Source: an uncultured Clostridia bacterium
GTDB taxonomy: Bacteria > Bacillota > Clostridia > Oscillospirales > Oscillospiraceae
Direction: 5' to 3'
Assembly (NCBI GenBank): GCA_947176425.1
Contig: CAMWQV010000084.1
Span: 1 to 7,574, forward strand
Length of the DNA stretch: 7,574 bases
Below, piece after piece: positions 5,196 to 7,574 of this stretch (within the stretch, counting starts at the first letter, position 1; each line of letters starts with the position of its first letter). A program made the translations under genes and the position numbers. The notes below the pieces were generated by a model. That model worked only from the letters and a program-made list of their open reading frames with translations. It was not told the DNA's origin and searched no databases.

Positions 5196-5996
5196 ATAGT
5201 TACGCTTAATTGCGGCAACTGCTTGGAGTTAATGGCAGAATTGCCGGACAAGAGCATAGATTTAATCTTGTGTGACCTGCCGTATGGGGCAACAAAATGT
5301 GGATGGGATGTAAAAATCCCGTTTGACGCTCTGTGGCAGCAATACAATCGAATTTGTAAAGAAAATGCCGCAGTTTTGCTGTTTGGACAAGAACCGTTCT
5401 CATCCCTGCTGCGGACCAGCAACCTAAGCGCATACAAATATGACTGGTACTGGGAGAAAGAGCGGCTGACAAACATTGCGCAGGTAAAGAAACGCGCAGG
5501 TAAAACCATCGAGACCATCAGTGTTTTCTACCGCAAACAGCCTGTTTATCATCCTCAAATGTCTGTTTACAGCGGCCCCCGCCGGTCCAATAAGGTCAAA
5601 GACGGCAGGCTGGGACGGCTGGTAGATCAGCAAGGAAAGACTGTGAGGGAATATAACGATACCGGTCTGAGATACCCGACGCAGCTCCTGAAATTCCAGC
5701 GAGACTGCCTGACGTGCAATCTGCATCCCACGCAAAAACCGGTCGCATTGCTGGAATATCTGATTCGTACATATACAGATGAAGGGAATGTTGTCCTGGA
5801 TAACTGCATGGGCAGCGGATCAACCGGAGTGGCTTGTCTCAATACAAACCGGAATTTCGTAGGAATGGAACTGGATGCGCATTGGTTTGAAGTCGCAGAG
5901 CGGAGAATCAAAGAACGGCAGCAGATTATGCTGCAAACAGATCAGAATCAGTTGTTGTCCGGAAAACAGGACAGCAGAAATGCTATTATGGCATAA
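5196..5996 (+). CDS. Phage-type adenine-specific DNA methyltransferase, probable AUA start
   Basis: This is a SAM-dependent DNA amino-methyltransferase, probably N6-adenine, with motifs in beta-class order. Residues count from the TTG at 5223: catalytic DLPYG at 18-22 (an accepted variant of DPPY), a target-recognition middle (about 75-165, WYWEK ... NIAQVKKRAGK ... YPTQLLKF), HPTQKP at 168-173, and SAM-binding DNCMGSGSTG at 193-202 with NFVGMELD. The length is normal for phage or plasmid orphan methyltransferases. The frame stays open upstream to 5172 and encodes V-T-L-N-C-G-N-C directly before LELM; this family normally has a similar N-terminal strand and motif. No ATG, GTG or TTG lies upstream of 5223. 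GGTGGA (5185-5190) sits five bases before an ATA at 5196, where homologues would have ATG. I therefore place the start at ATA 5196, with TTG 5223 or ATG 5232 as less likely alternatives. No cognate nuclease gene is adjacent. It heads a co-directional group. Confidence 0.85.
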   Translation: MVTLNCGNCLELMAELPDKSIDLILCDLPYGATKCGWDVKIPFDALWQQYNRICKENAAVLLFGQEPFSSLLRTSNLSAYKYDWYWEKERLTNIAQVKKRAGKTIETISVFYRKQPVYHPQMSVYSGPRRSNKVKDGRLGRLVDQQGKTVREYNDTGLRYPTQLLKFQRDCLTCNLHPTQKPVALLEYLIRTYTDEGNVVLDNCMGSGSTGVACLNTNRNFVGMELDAHWFEVAERRIKERQQIMLQTDQNQLLSGKQDSRNAIMA

Positions 5997-6009
5997 GTAG
6001 GGAAGGACA

Positions 6010-6276
6010 GTGAAGCAAGTGAATCCACAAAAAGAAGATGAACTGGAGAGCGTGTTTGCCGTTCCATGTTCCCAAGCTTTTGTCACAGACGAAAGCAGCA
6101 AACATCTTTTGTATCAGAAAAATACTGCCGTTCTGGACGCACTGCGCAGAGTCAGACAGATCGAAGAAAAGGTCGGAAATTTTGAAAAAGTCAAGGAGTT
6201 AGACCGGCAGATTGAAAGAAAGCGGCAAAGAGACAAAGCGAAAATAACAGCAAACATAGAGGAGGCAGTATTATGA
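6010..6276 (+). CDS. Small charged coiled-coil protein (88 aa)
   Basis: The product is a short, strongly charged protein. After a polar N-terminus (residues 1-30) it is almost entirely helical: LLYQKNTAVLDALRRVRQIEEK (33-54) and NFEKVKELDRQIERKRQRDKAK (57-78) have the spacing of a coiled coil. No family is recognised. The start is a GTG at 6010, with AGGG/GGAAGG just upstream; a second GTG at 6019 is also possible, and RBS spacing does not settle it. It follows the methyltransferase by 13 bases and overlaps the next small gene by the four bases ATGA (6273-6276), so all three should be co-transcribed. It may be a protein-binding accessory; no function is shown. Confidence 0.75.
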   Translation: MKQVNPQKEDELESVFAVPCSQAFVTDESSKHLLYQKNTAVLDALRRVRQIEEKVGNFEKVKELDRQIERKRQRDKAKITANIEEAVL

Positions 6277-6394
6277 AATCAAATATTCTCGTACAGGACC
6301 CCTAGAAACGCCCTATCTGTCCCAAAGTAGCAAAATCAAGTTCGTGTCTTCAAAGAACACCATCCAGATTCAGACGAAGAAAACAGATAACTAA
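6273..6394 (+). pseudogene. Tiny gene split by a one-base frameshift at a CCCC run
   Basis: ATG 6273 overlaps the preceding stop codon (ATGA) and has GGAGG with ideal seven-base spacing (6261-6265), so translation clearly begins here. The frame reads MKSNILVQDP and then hits TAG at 6303. Shifting back by one base at the C-run (6299-6302) gives a continuous reading LETPYLSQSSKIKFVSSKN..., ending at TAA 6392-6394, about 40 residues in all. The joined protein has ordinary composition and resembles small hypothetical proteins of mobile elements that I remember. One missing C explains the break. The peptidyl tRNA on CCC (6300-6302) could also re-pair at CCC 6299-6301 in front of the TAG, so ribosomal slippage, phase variation, a simple mutation or a sequencing error are all possible. 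The function is unknown. Confidence 0.68.
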
Positions 6395-6470
6395 CATAAA
6401 AATTTCTCCATACAACCGCAATTTCAAGAAAATGCCTGAGGATTTCTAAAAAATAAAGGAGTACAAAAAA

Positions 6471-7427
6471 ATGGAATACAATAAAGCAATCTCATCGCTG
6501 GTAAGCGGAAACACTATCGAAGGCTTTTACATCCTCAAGAATACTGTTATCAGAAAGTCCTCCGCTGGAAAGCCCTACTTGAGTACAGCGCTTATGGATA
6601 AGACCGGATCGATTGAGGCAAGGGCCTGGGACTACAGCGGTCCTATTTCGTCTTCAAACGAAGGCTCTGTTGTGAAGATCAGGGGAACAGTGTCCGATTA
6701 TAAGGGAACACCCCAGCTCATCATTGACAAAATCCGGCTTACAGAAGACCGCGACAACGGCTGCTACGATCTGTCTGCACTGGTTCCCGCCGCACCTATT
6801 GACAGGCAGGCAGCCTGGAAAGAATTGACCGATATAACGGAAACCATAGCGGATGAGGATTACCGCAAGGTCATTCAATGGATGATGGGAAAGTACGGGG
6901 AACAGTTTAAGATGCTGCCTGGAGGCAAGAGTATTCATCATGCTTTTATCGGCGGACTGATGATGCATACAGTCAGCATGGTTCGGATCGCCGGTAAGAT
7001 GGCGGAAATGTATGGAGACATTGTAGATAAAGACCTGCTGATTACGGGAACCATGCTCCACGACTGGGCAAAATGTGAAGAGTTTTCGCTGTCTCCGCTG
7101 GGGCTCGTATCCGACTATTCTTTGAAGGGGAAACTGCTGGGGCATCTGGCAATGGGCGCACAGGCAATAGCTCAAGCGGCTTTGGAGTTGGGCATCCCAG
7201 AAGAAAAATCCGTGCTTCTTCAGCACATGATCCTCAGCCACCACGGAGAACCAGAGTTCGGCGCGGCGATTCGCCCCGTATGCGCAGAGAGCGAGCTGCT
7301 TTACATGATCGATTTGATCGACAGCAGAATGCAGATCTATCGGGAAACGCTGGCAGAGATGCAGCCAGGAGAATTTTCGTCAAAGATATTCGCATTGAAT
7401 AAATCCATTTACCGGCACAAGGAATAA
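6471..7427 (+). CDS. OB-fold plus HD-domain protein, YhaM-type 3'-5' exoribonuclease family
   Basis: This 318-residue protein is close in length to Bacillus YhaM (about 314). Residues 10-92 form an OB-fold nucleic-acid-binding domain (GNTIEGFYILKN ... KPYLSTALMDKTGSIEARAWD ... VVKIRGTVSDYKG). Residues about 152-290 are an HD metal-dependent phosphohydrolase domain, with His156-His157, His166 (MMHT), His197-Asp198 (LHDWAK), His225 (KLLGH), His252, His257-His258 (SHHGEPEFG) and Asp281/Asp284. The metal ligands expected for the family are present. The family's LHDLGK motif has become LHDWAK, a change next to, not at, the ligands. YhaM proteins bind nucleic acid and degrade RNA or single-stranded DNA from the 3' end in the cytoplasm. 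A copy in an accessory region may process element-encoded or phage RNA, which is inference. AAAGGAG lies nine bases before the ATG. Confidence 0.9.
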   Translation: MEYNKAISSLVSGNTIEGFYILKNTVIRKSSAGKPYLSTALMDKTGSIEARAWDYSGPISSSNEGSVVKIRGTVSDYKGTPQLIIDKIRLTEDRDNGCYDLSALVPAAPIDRQAAWKELTDITETIADEDYRKVIQWMMGKYGEQFKMLPGGKSIHHAFIGGLMMHTVSMVRIAGKMAEMYGDIVDKDLLITGTMLHDWAKCEEFSLSPLGLVSDYSLKGKLLGHLAMGAQAIAQAALELGIPEEKSVLLQHMILSHHGEPEFGAAIRPVCAESELLYMIDLIDSRMQIYRETLAEMQPGEFSSKIFALNKSIYRHKE

Positions 7428-7574
7428 CCTCTAAGCAGATCAAGACAGAAGGGGAGTTGTTGGGAGAGAACCGGCGGCTCCTCTTCATGCGCTGCGGCTG
7501 TAAAAGAAAGTTTTCAAAACTATTAAAAAATATTCAAATAAGGTCGATAAAAATAGGAGGAATATATATTTTGC
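7428..7574 (+). other. Trailing region with possible partial Cys-containing ORF
   Basis: After the HD gene, one frame is open from within that gene to the window edge. It reads ...TEGELLGENRRLLFMRCGCKRK..., with possible TTG starts at 7457 and 7460 and an ATG at 7487, none with a properly spaced RBS. The same stretch holds an imperfect inverted repeat GAAGGGGAG (7448-7456) / CTCCTCTTC (7478-7486) without a T-run, so it is not a clear terminator. It may be the remnant of a small Cys-containing protein or an untranslated leader. Confidence 0.25.
7555..7573 (+). promoter_or_regulatory. Ribosome binding site of a gene beyond the right edge
   Basis: A perfect AGGAGG (7555-7560) is followed at ten bases by TTG (7571-7573), at the very end of the window. 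A further rightward gene probably starts at this TTG or just outside. Confidence 0.5.

Noticed and set aside
6654..7244. 196-residue minus-strand ORF inside the HD-domain gene
   Set aside because: It is the shadow of a clearly homologous plus-strand gene; no RBS or protein-family features.
1..7574. CRISPR array, tRNA, rRNA, insertion-sequence ends or riboswitch
   Set aside because: I saw no regularly spaced repeats, tRNA-like cloverleaf, transposase gene or recognisable conserved RNA; no non-coding gap exceeds about 200 bases.

Overview
The window looks like an accessory stretch of a mobile element, probably integrative/conjugative or plasmid-like, from a low-to-mid GC gut Firmicute of the Clostridia (Lachnospiraceae/Oscillospiraceae type). 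The reasons are strong AGGAG-type ribosome binding sites, very AT-rich promoter regions, short U-tailed terminators, and a run of small 'hypothetical' proteins whose sequences resemble families I remember from clostridial conjugative elements. No replication, mobilisation, integrase, rRNA or tRNA gene is visible, so the element type is inferred from gene content only.

Left part (1-930): a leftward DNA methyltransferase remnant keeps its SAM-binding motif DPFMGSGTT but stops about 65 residues later, without a catalytic motif. It is divergent from a stand-alone 65-residue cysteine-rich peptide gene (six Cys within 20 residues). That gene has its own -10 box, a strong RBS and an intrinsic terminator. 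It is the best candidate here for something undescribed, such as a RiPP-like precursor or a small metal-binding peptide.

Second part (930-2445): a two-gene membrane cassette closed by a terminator. The first protein has one membrane helix followed by a cytoplasmic domain resembling Mrr-type restriction endonucleases, in which the expected Q-x-K pair appears as K-x-Q. The second is a 111-residue two-helix membrane protein.

Third part (2485-5065): a co-directional set of five genes (214, 137, 190, 147 and 64 aa) of mobile-element hypothetical type, ending in a clear terminator. None has a function I can defend.

Right part (5196-7427): a second co-directional group. It contains a complete-looking beta-type adenine DNA methyltransferase that seems to lack a normal start codon (probable AUA). 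Next come a small coiled-coil protein and a tiny gene coupled to it by an ATGA overlap but frameshifted at a run of four C. Last is a full-length OB-fold plus HD-domain protein of the YhaM 3'-5' exoribonuclease type. A ribosome binding site at the right edge announces another gene outside the window.

Several genes show possible decay or altered expression: a truncated methyltransferase, a start-codon change, a one-base frameshift and swapped catalytic residues. This fits an element under weak or fluctuating selection, although programmed or phase-variable expression is possible for some of them.
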